Shown here: positions 15,977-23,879 of the stretch, piece after piece | Position numbering within the stretch: position 1 is the stretch's first letter | Layout: each line of letters opens with the position of its first letter | Assembly: GCA_024401225.1 (NCBI GenBank) | Contig: JAKSLM010000007.1 | Location: 25,331 to 89,330 of the forward strand | DNA length: 64,000 bases | Direction: 5' to 3' | Source: Bacteroidaceae bacterium | Lineage (GTDB): Bacteria > Bacteroidota > Bacteroidia > Bacteroidales > Bacteroidaceae | Notes under the pieces: generated by a model | Database searches by the model: none | What the model saw: the letters and a program-made list of their open reading frames with translations, nothing else | What the model was told of the DNA's origin: nothing | Program-made: the position numbers and the translations under genes

Positions 15977-17227
15977 ATGGATATACAACTAAAACCCAAA
16001 CCATGGTACATCAAGTACCGCTACTACATCGCATCGGGCGTGGTGTTCCTCGCCTTCGTGGTGTATGTCATCACGCTGATAGTCGGTCCTCGCCAACTGA
16101 GCATTGATGCCGAGGAATATAAGATAGTGGAGGTGGAGAACGGACACTTCATGGAGTACGTGGATGTGGAGGGCGTCACCCAACCTATCCTCACACTCCA
16201 GATCAATGCTATGGAGAGCGGATTCGTGAGCCGCATCGTAGCTGAGGAGGGCGCCTTGCTCCATGAGGGCGACACGATACTCGTGCTTACCAACCCCGAA
16301 CTGCTACGCTCCATCGAGGATGAGCGCGACTCATGGCAGAACAGCCAGCGCAACTATCGTGAGCAGGAGATAGAGATGGAGCAGAAGAGCATCACGCTGC
16401 GCCAGCAGGCACTCGATGCTTCGCACCAGATGGCGAGCCTCGACAAGTCGCTCAAGCAGAGCCGCGAGGAGTACCGCATGGGCATAAAGAGCAAGGCTGA
16501 GCTTGAGGTGGCAGAGGAGGAGTATGAGTACCAGAAGCAGAAGACTCTGCTGCAGATGCAGAGTCTGCGTCACGACTCCATCGCCACACGCCTGCGCCGT
16601 GAGATGGTGGTCAGCAACCGTGAGGCAGAGGACAAGAAGCTGAGTCGTGCCAACAGTCGCACCAACGGACTCGTGGTGCGTGCCCCCATCTCTGGTCAGC
16701 TGAGCTACCTTGCCGTCACCCCAGGCCAGCAAGTGTCGTCGGGCATGAGCATAGGTCAGATCAAGGACTTGTCGCAGTACAAGGTTCACACAGCGCTGAA
16801 CGAATACTACATCGACCGCATAACTGCAGGACTCCCTGCCAAGATAAACTATCAGGACAAGACCTTCCCTCTCAGCATATCGAGGGTTGTGCCTGAGGTG
16901 AAGGAGCGCAGCTTCGATGTCGACCTCGTCTTCTCGGGACAAAAGCCATCCAATATACGCCTGGGCAAGAGCTACCGTGTGCAGATAGAGCTTGGCAAAC
17001 CTGAGCGTGCTATCATCATTCCTCGTGGCGACTTCTACCAGCACACCAGCGGAAGGTGGATCTACCGCCTCTCCTCCGATGGCAAGAAAGCCACGAAGGT
17101 GGATATCGAGATTGGTCGTCAGAATCCACAGCACTATGAGATTGTGAGTGGACTCAACGAGGGAGACCGCGTGATAGTAAGCGGATATGATAAGTTTGGC
17201 GATATAGAAGAACTCGTAATAAAATAA
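15977..17227 (+). CDS. Periplasmic adaptor (HlyD/MacA-type membrane fusion protein) of an ABC efflux pump
   Basis: 416 residues with one N-terminal transmembrane helix (about residues 15-37, YIASGVVFLAFVVYVITLIV). A biotinyl-lipoyl half-motif and a long coiled-coil hairpin (about 110-225) follow. The second lipoyl half (VVRAPISGQLSYLAVTPGQQV, about 234-254, of which RAPISGQL is diagnostic) precedes beta-barrel and membrane-proximal domains. Adaptors of this class bridge an inner-membrane MacB-like transporter to a TolC channel. It is the first gene of the second sigma54-controlled operon. The next gene starts immediately downstream. Confidence 0.92.
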   Translation: MDIQLKPKPWYIKYRYYIASGVVFLAFVVYVITLIVGPRQLSIDAEEYKIVEVENGHFMEYVDVEGVTQPILTLQINAMESGFVSRIVAEEGALLHEGDTILVLTNPELLRSIEDERDSWQNSQRNYREQEIEMEQKSITLRQQALDASHQMASLDKSLKQSREEYRMGIKSKAELEVAEEEYEYQKQKTLLQMQSLRHDSIATRLRREMVVSNREAEDKKLSRANSRTNGLVVRAPISGQLSYLAVTPGQQVSSGMSIGQIKDLSQYKVHTALNEYYIDRITAGLPAKINYQDKTFPLSISRVVPEVKERSFDVDLVFSGQKPSNIRLGKSYRVQIELGKPERAIIIPRGDFYQHTSGRWIYRLSSDGKKATKVDIEIGRQNPQHYEIVSGLNEGDRVIVSGYDKFGDIEELVIK

Positions 17228-17261
17228 AATGTGTAACTTTGCAACTAAATTTGAAATAGTT

Positions 17262-17936
17262 ATGATTAAATTAACAGACATCAAGAAAGTATTTCGTACT
17301 GAAGACGTAGAGACATGGGCTCTGCGTGAAGTTAGCCTTGAAGTTAAGGCTGGTGAATTTGTAGCCATCATGGGTCCTTCGGGATGCGGCAAGTCAACAT
17401 TGCTCAACATCCTCGGTCTGCTGTCATCACCAACCGAGGGTACATACATGCTCGATGGCAAAGATGTAAGCACTCTCAGCGAGAGCGACCGCATCAAGCT
17501 GCGCAAGGGAGCACTCGGCTTCGTGTTCCAGTCGTTCAACCTCATCGACGAACTCAATGTGACTGAGAACATCGAGCTGCCTCTGCTCTACATGAACGTG
17601 CCATCGAAGGATCGCAAGGAAGCAATCAAGAAGGTTATTGACCGTGTGGCTATGGGACATCGCGCCAAGCACTACCCAGCACAGCTCTCTGGTGGTCAGC
17701 AGCAGCGTGTAGCCATCGCTCGTGCCGTAGTAGCCAATCCTAAACTGATCCTTGCCGATGAGCCTACAGGTAACCTCGACTCCAAGAATGGCAAGGAGGT
17801 GATGGAACTGCTCAAGGAACTGCACCAGGAAGGCACCACCATCGTAATGGTTACCCACTCTCAGCGTGACGCAAGCTATGCCGATCGTATCATCAACCTG
17901 TTTGACGGACAGATAGTAAACGAAGTAGAAATGTAA
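17262..17936 (+). CDS. ABC transporter ATPase, MacB/LolD type
   Basis: 224 residues from the ATG at 17262. An upstream ATG at 17229 would add 11 residues that do not match the family start [11 protein letters not shown]. It has Walker [10 protein letters not shown] (about residues 39-47), signature LSGGQQQR (about 144-151), Walker B LILADEP and an H-loop histidine in VMVTHS. Length and motifs are typical of stand-alone ATPases that power FtsX-like permeases in lipoprotein release or macrolide/peptide efflux. It lies between adaptor and permease genes in the same orientation. Confidence 0.94.
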   Translation: MIKLTDIKKVFRTEDVETWALREVSLEVKAGEFVAIMGPSGCGKSTLLNILGLLSSPTEGTYMLDGKDVSTLSESDRIKLRKGALGFVFQSFNLIDELNVTENIELPLLYMNVPSKDRKEAIKKVIDRVAMGHRAKHYPAQLSGGQQQRVAIARAVVANPKLILADEPTGNLDSKNGKEVMELLKELHQEGTTIVMVTHSQRDASYADRIINLFDGQIVNEVEM

Positions 17937-17970
17937 GAAGACAGACCCCCTCAGGGCTTTGCATTCATTT

Positions 17971-20343
17971 ATGATAAAACATTATCTTACGATTGCGTGG
18001 CGCAATCTGTGGAAATACAAGCAGCAGTCGTGCATCTCCATCCTATCGCTTGCGGTGGGTATGGTGTGTTTCGCGCTCTCCACTCTGTGGCTGAGGTGGG
18101 AGCTGAGCTACGACAACTTCTGGCCCGATGCAGAGAACATCTACATGGTGCAGAACTCCAACCAAAAGAACGACATGGAGGGATCGTACGAGAAGACAGG
18201 CTACACAGCCGCACCTATGGGCAAGCACCTCAAGACGTCGTTCCCCGAAGTGATGGACAACTGCTGCTGCATTCGCGACCAGAACCCCCTGTCGGTGGAC
18301 AGCACACACTACAATGCCAAGGGCATCGAGGTGGACAGCACATTCGTGCGCTTCTTCGGCATCAAGGTGCTGGAGGGCAATCCGCACTTTCAGCTGCACG
18401 AAGGCGAGATAGCCCTTACGCAGTCGCTTGCCAAGCGTATATTCCCCGACGGACGAGCATTGGGTATGGAGGTATGCGACAACGAGCATGCCAGGAAGTA
18501 CCGGGTGGTAGCCATCGTGGAGGACACGCAGCAACCCACCAGCATTCCGTTCGACTATATGTGCGGCATCGATGAGCAATGGAAGAGGATGGATTACCAT
18601 GTTGCACACACATTCGTGAAGGTGAAGCCTGAGAATGTCGAGTCATTGCGCCTGAAAACTCAGAACGACACTATCAAGGATGAGAACGGAATGGCATACG
18701 ACGGTGAGCGATACTTCAGGACAATGGTCATGTACCCTAACCCGAACGACCTCATACACATCAGCAAGATACGAACCGAGACTCCCCTGCAGGACATGAA
18801 TGTAAGCATCGACTACCTGTACTTCTTCATGGGCTTGGGAGTGCTGGTGATAGTGTGCGGACTGCTCAACTACTTCACCATGCTTCTGACTCGCATCCGT
18901 ATGCGTCAGCGCGAGATAGTGCTTAGGTACGTGAATGGTGCCGATCGATGGCAGCTGCTGCAGCTGTTCGCTACCGAGCTGCTCATCATCATGATGGTGG
19001 CAACGGCGCTTGCATTGCTGATTACGGCATGGTTTCTGCCCCAGTTCCGCGAAATATGCTGTATAGAGCAGAACGAAAGTTTCTTCCTCGTCGGAGTCAT
19101 GGCCTATGCCGTGGCTGTTATAGCGGTTTCGCTGGTGGTCACCATGGTCATCATCCACATAGCGTGTGGCAGGCAGTTGCAGCAGTCGTTAGGCAGACAG
19201 CAGATGCATCGGCAGTCGGCATGGAACCACCGCCTCAACCTCACTACCCAGGTGGCAGTCAGCCTGTGTACCATATTCTGCGCCGTGGTGATGCTCTTGC
19301 AGATTCACCATCTGTTCACATCGCCCGACATGGGCTACACCAAGCACAACATAGGCGTGTTGACGCTGGACAGTCCTGGCATGGCAGACGACCTGCGCAA
19401 GCTACCCGAGATGGACATGGTGATGGATGGCTACAGCTACCCGTTGCAGAGATGGGTATTTCCCGAGAACCTGTGGGTAAGGCCCGAGAAGGCAGAAGAT
19501 AGTAAAGGTGTCGACCTGTGTATGCCACACGTAAGCCAGGAGTACTGCGACATGATAGGCATGCAGCTCCTGGAGGGCGAGATGGTGAAGCCCGGCGAGG
19601 CTGACAAGATACTGGTGAACGAGACAGCCGCCCGCATGCTTGGGTTGGAGCACCCTGTCGGTGAGAAGCTGTGGGGCTACTTCACGGGGCGGTACTACAC
19701 CATCAAGGGTGTGGTGAAGGACATGTACTTCGGATTACCAACGCAGCAGCCCGTCGGACTCTTCTTCCGTGCAAAAGTAGGAGGCGACGACGACCTGTTT
19801 GCCCAGAACTTCTGCACCTTCCGCGTCAAGGAGGGCACCAATTGGCAACAGCTGAAAGAGAAGATAGCCGCCATACAGGAGAAGTACTTCGGCATGAGCG
19901 ACATAGGTGGAATATACAATGCCGAGGAGATGTACAGCAAGATGATATCGAGCGAGGAGGCTCTGGCTCGTATGCTCAGCCTCACGACGCTGGTCTGCAT
20001 CCTCATCTCTGTGTTCGGCATGTTCAGTACCATAAGCCTCGCCTGCGAGCGCCGCCGCAAGGAGGTCGCTCTGCGCAAGATACATGGTGCTGGCACGTGG
20101 GACATCTACCGTCTGTTCCTCCGCGAGTACATGTACATGCTCATCATCGGAGGCATCATCGCCTTCCCTATCGGGTACTACCTCATGCACCAGTGGCAGA
20201 TGCAGTACGTCCGGCAGGCCCCTGTTCCTCTTTGGCTCTATCCAGCCATACTCACAGCCATGGCGCTCCTCATCTTCCTCACCGTGTTCTGGCAGATACG
20301 CAAGGTGGCTAAGGTCGAAGCTGAGATGGTGCTGAAGGAGTAG
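17971..20343 (+). CDS. FtsX/MacB-like ABC permease 1
   Basis: 790 residues from the ATG at 17971, which gives the family start MIKHYLTIAWRNLWKYK. A TTG twelve bases earlier is less likely. It has an N-terminal transmembrane helix, a periplasmic MacB-type core domain, and three helices around residues 285-400. A second periplasmic domain and C-terminal FtsX domain follow, with ACERRRKEVALRKIHGAG. The duplicated MacB layout is common in Bacteroidetes. About 350 bp of the 3' end and the following hairpin are nearly identical to the permease-2 gene, unlike the rest of the gene. Confidence 0.92.
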   Translation: MIKHYLTIAWRNLWKYKQQSCISILSLAVGMVCFALSTLWLRWELSYDNFWPDAENIYMVQNSNQKNDMEGSYEKTGYTAAPMGKHLKTSFPEVMDNCCCIRDQNPLSVDSTHYNAKGIEVDSTFVRFFGIKVLEGNPHFQLHEGEIALTQSLAKRIFPDGRALGMEVCDNEHARKYRVVAIVEDTQQPTSIPFDYMCGIDEQWKRMDYHVAHTFVKVKPENVESLRLKTQNDTIKDENGMAYDGERYFRTMVMYPNPNDLIHISKIRTETPLQDMNVSIDYLYFFMGLGVLVIVCGLLNYFTMLLTRIRMRQREIVLRYVNGADRWQLLQLFATELLIIMMVATALALLITAWFLPQFREICCIEQNESFFLVGVMAYAVAVIAVSLVVTMVIIHIACGRQLQQSLGRQQMHRQSAWNHRLNLTTQVAVSLCTIFCAVVMLLQIHHLFTSPDMGYTKHNIGVLTLDSPGMADDLRKLPEMDMVMDGYSYPLQRWVFPENLWVRPEKAEDSKGVDLCMPHVSQEYCDMIGMQLLEGEMVKPGEADKILVNETAARMLGLEHPVGEKLWGYFTGRYYTIKGVVKDMYFGLPTQQPVGLFFRAKVGGDDDLFAQNFCTFRVKEGTNWQQLKEKIAAIQEKYFGMSDIGGIYNAEEMYSKMISSEEALARMLSLTTLVCILISVFGMFSTISLACERRRKEVALRKIHGAGTWDIYRLFLREYMYMLIIGGIIAFPIGYYLMHQWQMQYVRQAPVPLWLYPAILTAMALLIFLTVFWQIRKVAKVEAEMVLKE

Positions 20344-20348
20344 GAAGC

Positions 20349-20383
20349 CCCTCACCCCGGCCCTCTCCCCCATAGGGTGAGGG
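20349..20383. terminator. GC-rich hairpin after permease 1 (possible terminator or REP-like repeat)
   Basis: CCCTCACCC (20349-20357) pairs perfectly with GGGTGAGGG (20375-20383). There is no T-run. The same palindrome with one mismatch follows permease 2 at 23794-23828. It separates the permease from the convergent hicB gene. Confidence 0.6.
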
Positions 20384-20440
20384 AGTAGCATGAGAGTCGG
20401 GTGCTGAACATATTAAAGAGTTACTTCGGAGCGTTGAATC

Positions 20441-20848
20441 CTAAACGGTAACATTCTGCAGCTGGTTGGCAAGGCGGTGAAGGCCGGAAGCAATCTTCTG
20501 ACTTTGCAAAGGTCTCGGTTTGCTTCTTCCAGCAGCATAGTGCGCAAGTTGCTTTTGGTTGATACCAGTAATAGTTTGTAAGGCAGAAAAGGAGAATATG
20601 CCTTGGTACATTTGCAGCAGTCCTTGGACATCGAACTTATACACTATTTCATACTCTTCGTCAAAAACAGATGGATATTCATCACCATCCTTCTTTGCAC
20701 ACTCAATGTAAAATTCTACACTTTCCTTGACTTCGCGTCTGAATGTGTCAAAGTCATCACTTCCGCCAACAACCCATCCTGGAAGCAGGTCACAAGCACA
20801 GCAGAACCCAGTATCGCTGTAGGATGTATTCATGATTACTTTTTGCAT
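20441..20848 (-). CDS. hicB: HicB-family antitoxin
   Basis: 135 residues. The N-terminal HicB-like partial RNase-H fold contains CCACDLLPGWVVGGSDDFD (the usual LPG..V.GD pattern, about residues 17-35). A C-terminal helix-turn-helix (LQTITGINQKQLAHYAAG, about 91-108) is typical of DNA-binding antitoxins that repress their own operon. It lies downstream of the HicA-like toxin gene on the minus strand, separated by an unusually long 130-bp spacer. Both sit opposite to and between the ABC permease genes. Confidence 0.88.
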   Translation of the reverse strand: MQKVIMNTSYSDTGFCCACDLLPGWVVGGSDDFDTFRREVKESVEFYIECAKKDGDEYPSVFDEEYEIVYKFDVQGLLQMYQGIFSFSALQTITGINQKQLAHYAAGRSKPRPLQSQKIASGLHRLANQLQNVTV

Positions 20849-20890
20849 AAAGATATAGATATGTATGTACGTTATAGATTTTTCTCCGTA

Positions 20891-20921
20891 AAAGCGGAGC
20901 GGCCGAAACCGCTACCGCTTT
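20891..20921 (-). other. Hairpin in the hicA-hicB spacer
   Basis: AAAGCGG (20891-20897) pairs with CCGCTTT (20915-20921), with inner CGG/CCG pairing. A second hairpin GAGCC-TGAG-GGCTC lies at 20952-20965. The structures fill the 130 bp between toxin and antitoxin genes and could affect relative expression. This is inference only. Confidence 0.45.
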
Positions 20922-20978
20922 GGTGCTGAACACTTGAAACGTCCTTCCAAGGAGCCTGAGGGCTCTCGGCCATAAAGC

Positions 20979-21176
20979 TTAGAACTTTAATCCCGATTGC
21001 TCCTCGATGCTCCGAAGTAACCATCCGCAGATGGAGATAGAAGGTTTACCATTTACAGTCACCTTGCCTTTCTTAGTAGGATGTTTGAACTGTCTATGGT
21101 CTCCGACAATGGTATCAAGGTACCATCCGTCCTTGTGGAGTTCCTTCAAAATCACGGAAACTTTTACATTTTTCAT
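20979..21176 (-). CDS. hicA: HicA-family toxin (mRNA interferase)
   Basis: 65 residues with the double-stranded-RNA-binding-like fold of HicA. The motif GDHRQFKHPTKKGKVTV (about residues 25-41) carries the catalytic histidine and the conserved K-HP/GK-VTV pattern. The length is typical for the family. HicA cleaves mRNA and is neutralised by HicB. The preceding promoter has -7 box TATCTTTG (minus strand, 21220-21213) and an inverted repeat at 21225-21258. The pair looks inserted into the efflux operon against its direction. Confidence 0.9.
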   Translation of the reverse strand: MKNVKVSVILKELHKDGWYLDTIVGDHRQFKHPTKKGKVTVNGKPSISICGWLLRSIEEQSGLKF

Positions 21177-21212
21177 GATTTAAGAACGCTTCTTTAATGT
21201 TATTCAGCGATG

Positions 21213-21258
21213 CAAAGATAGTACTTTTACTATTAACACTCAAAAAATAATAGTAAAA
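21213..21258 (-). promoter_or_regulatory. hicAB promoter with inverted-repeat operator
   Basis: On the minus strand the -7 box TATCTTTG occupies 21220-21213. Directly upstream is a perfect 10-bp inverted repeat, TTTTACTATT (21225-21234) and AATAGTAAAA (21249-21258), overlapping the expected -33 region. That is a natural site for HicB autorepression. Confidence 0.65.
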
Positions 21259-21339
21259 AAGTTATTATTTGACGTAGATATTGAATATAAAACAGTTATT
21301 ATGAGTAAAATGGTGACTTTATCAATAGTAAATATAAAT

Positions 21340-23790
21340 ATGATACTCCACAACCTAACAATCGCATGGCGCAATCTCATGAAGTACAAGTTGCAGACCT
21401 CCATCAGCATTATCTCGCTTGCAGTGGGCATGGTGTGCTTCGCGCTCTCGGCGCTGTGGCTGAGGTACGAGGACAGTTATGACGCATGGTGGCCAGAGTA
21501 TGACGATGTGTATATGCTGCAGTATAAAAGCGACACTGGTTACAATCTGGAGCATGGCTACACCAACTATATGCCTCTGCCTGTCGGAAAGAAGATTGCA
21601 GAGAGCAATCCGGACATTGACCTATGGTCGGGAATGGTGTTTTTTGATGGCAATCTGATGCTGACTCCTGAGTCGGAAGAGAGATGCGGGGCGTTCTACA
21701 TGCAGATTGATGAACATGCGCAGGAGATGTTCGACATCAAGGTGCTGGAGGGAAGGAAGAAGCTTGTCTTAGCTCCTGATGAAGTTGCTCTCACACGCAC
21801 TACAGCCGAGCGCCTCTTCCGTGGCAAGTCATCGACGCAGTCGCTTGAGGGCTTGCCCCGAAAGAGTGCCGTGGGAGAGAAGGTGTGGTATCCCGAACGA
21901 AACTACGGAACGGAATGCTACCTGACGGTCGTGGCTGTCGTGGAGGATCCGATGAAACCAACATCCTTCCCGTACGATTTCATTATGGGGATCAATCCAA
22001 TCTTTGACAATGATGACTTTTCTGTGGCTAATGGCTTTGTAAGGATTATGCCCGAGAATGTGGATAAGGTGACTAAGGCCCTTGAAGATGCGAAGATAAC
22101 ATTTCACAAGGAAGACTTTCTGCATCCCGAACACGTTGCTAACGATAGCTGGACACGCGACTACTCCTGCAAGCTCATTCCCCTCTGCCAGGTTAGCGAC
22201 AAAGTAAAGAATGTGTTTAGAACCGTCGAGCGCAGCCACTTGCGCCTGTTCGTCATCCTGGGCATCATCGTCATCTGCTGCGCCATGTTCAACTACTTCA
22301 CAATGCTCGTCACTCGCATCCGCATCCGTCAGCGCGAACTGGCTCTGCGCTATGTGCATGGCGCTTCGATGGGCAGCCTCATCACACTCATTGCCACGGA
22401 GTTGATGCTTATTCTCGTCACCTCAATGCTCCTTGCCACTGGCATCGTAAGCTATGTGTACGAAGACTTCAGAGTGCTGAGCGGCGTTGATGAGCCTCTG
22501 TCGTATATCCTTGGTTGGTTCCTCGTCTTTGCCCTTTCCGCAGCATTGGCGTCGCTTGCCATCACAGCAATCATCGTTTATGTTTGCAGTCGCAGGCAAA
22601 TGCGCATAACACTTGACAAACAACAGAAGCCAGAAGGAAGGAAACTGCTGGGAGGTTTCCGTGGCATCCTTATGATTGTTCAGCTTGCTGTGAGCATGGG
22701 CACAGTGTTCTGCTCGTTCGTCATGATGAACCAAATACACTTCCTCTTCTCCTCGCCCGACATGGGCTTTGCCAAGCACAACCGTGGTGCCATTTCGCTG
22801 CAAGTGCTGGATAGCGGCGACCACTACGCAAGCATCTTGGAACAGGAGTTGAAGAAAATGCCTGAGATAGAGGAGTTCATTGTTGATTACACATATCCGA
22901 TTCCTTATGGTTTCCAGCATACGACAGATGTTAGCACTGAGAATGAAGAACAACTGCAATTCCTCTATACCGAAGCCGATGAACATTACTTCCGCTTCAT
23001 GGAACTGCAGATGGTGGATGGTGAATTCATCACGTCCAAGGATGACCCAAAGATGGTGTGCATCAACGAGACGGCTGCCCGCATGTTAGGCGACCAAGGC
23101 AAAGTGGGAAGCACAGTGAAGAGGACATATTACGATAGTGAGTATGTGGTGAAAGGCATAGTGAAAGATCTCTCATACATGTCGCCAACCACCCCAACGC
23201 AACCCCTGCTCTTCACTCACCGCGAATCTAACCTGCAGAACAACTATATGATTGATATACCTATACACTGGAAAGAAGGTACTAATTGGGAAGAGTTGAG
23301 GGAGAAAATAGAGGGAGCATCAGGCATTTGCGATGATGATCCTAATGCCCATATCTGGACATACTCCGCAGAGGAAGAGTACGATACATTCCTTCAATCC
23401 GAGCGCACCCTCTGCCGCCTCCTCATGCTCGTCACCGTCGTGTGTGTCCTCATAGCCGTCTTCGGCATGTTCAGCACCATAAGCCTCGCCTGTGAGCGCC
23501 GCCGCAAGGAGGTCGCTCTGCGCAAGATACATGGTGCTGGCACATGGGACATCTACCGTCTGTTCCTACGCGAGTACATGTACATGCTCATCATCGGCGG
23601 CATCATCGCCTTCCCTATCGGCTACTACCTCATGCACCTGTGGCAGATGCAGTACGTCCGGCAGGCTCCTGTTCCTCTCTGGCTCTACCCTGCCATACTC
23701 ACAGCCATGGCGCTCCTCATCTTCCTCACCGTGTTCTGGCAGATCAGGAAGGTGGCAAAGGTCGAAGCAGAGATGGTGCTGAAGGAATAA
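21340..23790 (+). CDS. FtsX/MacB-like ABC permease 2
   Basis: 816 residues from the ATG at 21340 (MILHNLTIAWRNLMKYK), chosen because permease 1 begins with the same motif. An upstream ATG at 21301 would add 13 residues. The architecture equals permease 1: N-terminal helix, periplasmic domain, three central helices, second periplasmic domain and C-terminal FtsX helices. The last about 115 residues are almost identical to permease 1, with only a few codon differences, while the central parts are clearly diverged. The hicAB pair upstream may uncouple it from the sigma54 transcript. Confidence 0.92.
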   Translation: MILHNLTIAWRNLMKYKLQTSISIISLAVGMVCFALSALWLRYEDSYDAWWPEYDDVYMLQYKSDTGYNLEHGYTNYMPLPVGKKIAESNPDIDLWSGMVFFDGNLMLTPESEERCGAFYMQIDEHAQEMFDIKVLEGRKKLVLAPDEVALTRTTAERLFRGKSSTQSLEGLPRKSAVGEKVWYPERNYGTECYLTVVAVVEDPMKPTSFPYDFIMGINPIFDNDDFSVANGFVRIMPENVDKVTKALEDAKITFHKEDFLHPEHVANDSWTRDYSCKLIPLCQVSDKVKNVFRTVERSHLRLFVILGIIVICCAMFNYFTMLVTRIRIRQRELALRYVHGASMGSLITLIATELMLILVTSMLLATGIVSYVYEDFRVLSGVDEPLSYILGWFLVFALSAALASLAITAIIVYVCSRRQMRITLDKQQKPEGRKLLGGFRGILMIVQLAVSMGTVFCSFVMMNQIHFLFSSPDMGFAKHNRGAISLQVLDSGDHYASILEQELKKMPEIEEFIVDYTYPIPYGFQHTTDVSTENEEQLQFLYTEADEHYFRFMELQMVDGEFITSKDDPKMVCINETAARMLGDQGKVGSTVKRTYYDSEYVVKGIVKDLSYMSPTTPTQPLLFTHRESNLQNNYMIDIPIHWKEGTNWEELREKIEGASGICDDDPNAHIWTYSAEEEYDTFLQSERTLCRLLMLVTVVCVLIAVFGMFSTISLACERRRKEVALRKIHGAGTWDIYRLFLREYMYMLIIGGIIAFPIGYYLMHLWQMQYVRQAPVPLWLYPAILTAMALLIFLTVFWQIRKVAKVEAEMVLKE

Positions 23791-23793
23791 AGC

Positions 23794-23828
23794 CCCTCAC
23801 CCCGACCCTCTCCCCCATAGGGCGAGGG
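23794..23828. terminator. GC-rich hairpin after permease 2
   Basis: CCCTCACCC (23794-23802) pairs with GGGCGAGGG (23820-23828) with one mismatch. It is a copy of the hairpin after permease 1 and is flanked by the same bases. It lacks a T-run, so termination is uncertain. Confidence 0.55.
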
Positions 23829-23879
23829 AGTACCATGCAGAAAAAATTAAATTGTAAACTGTGAATATTAAAATTATAA

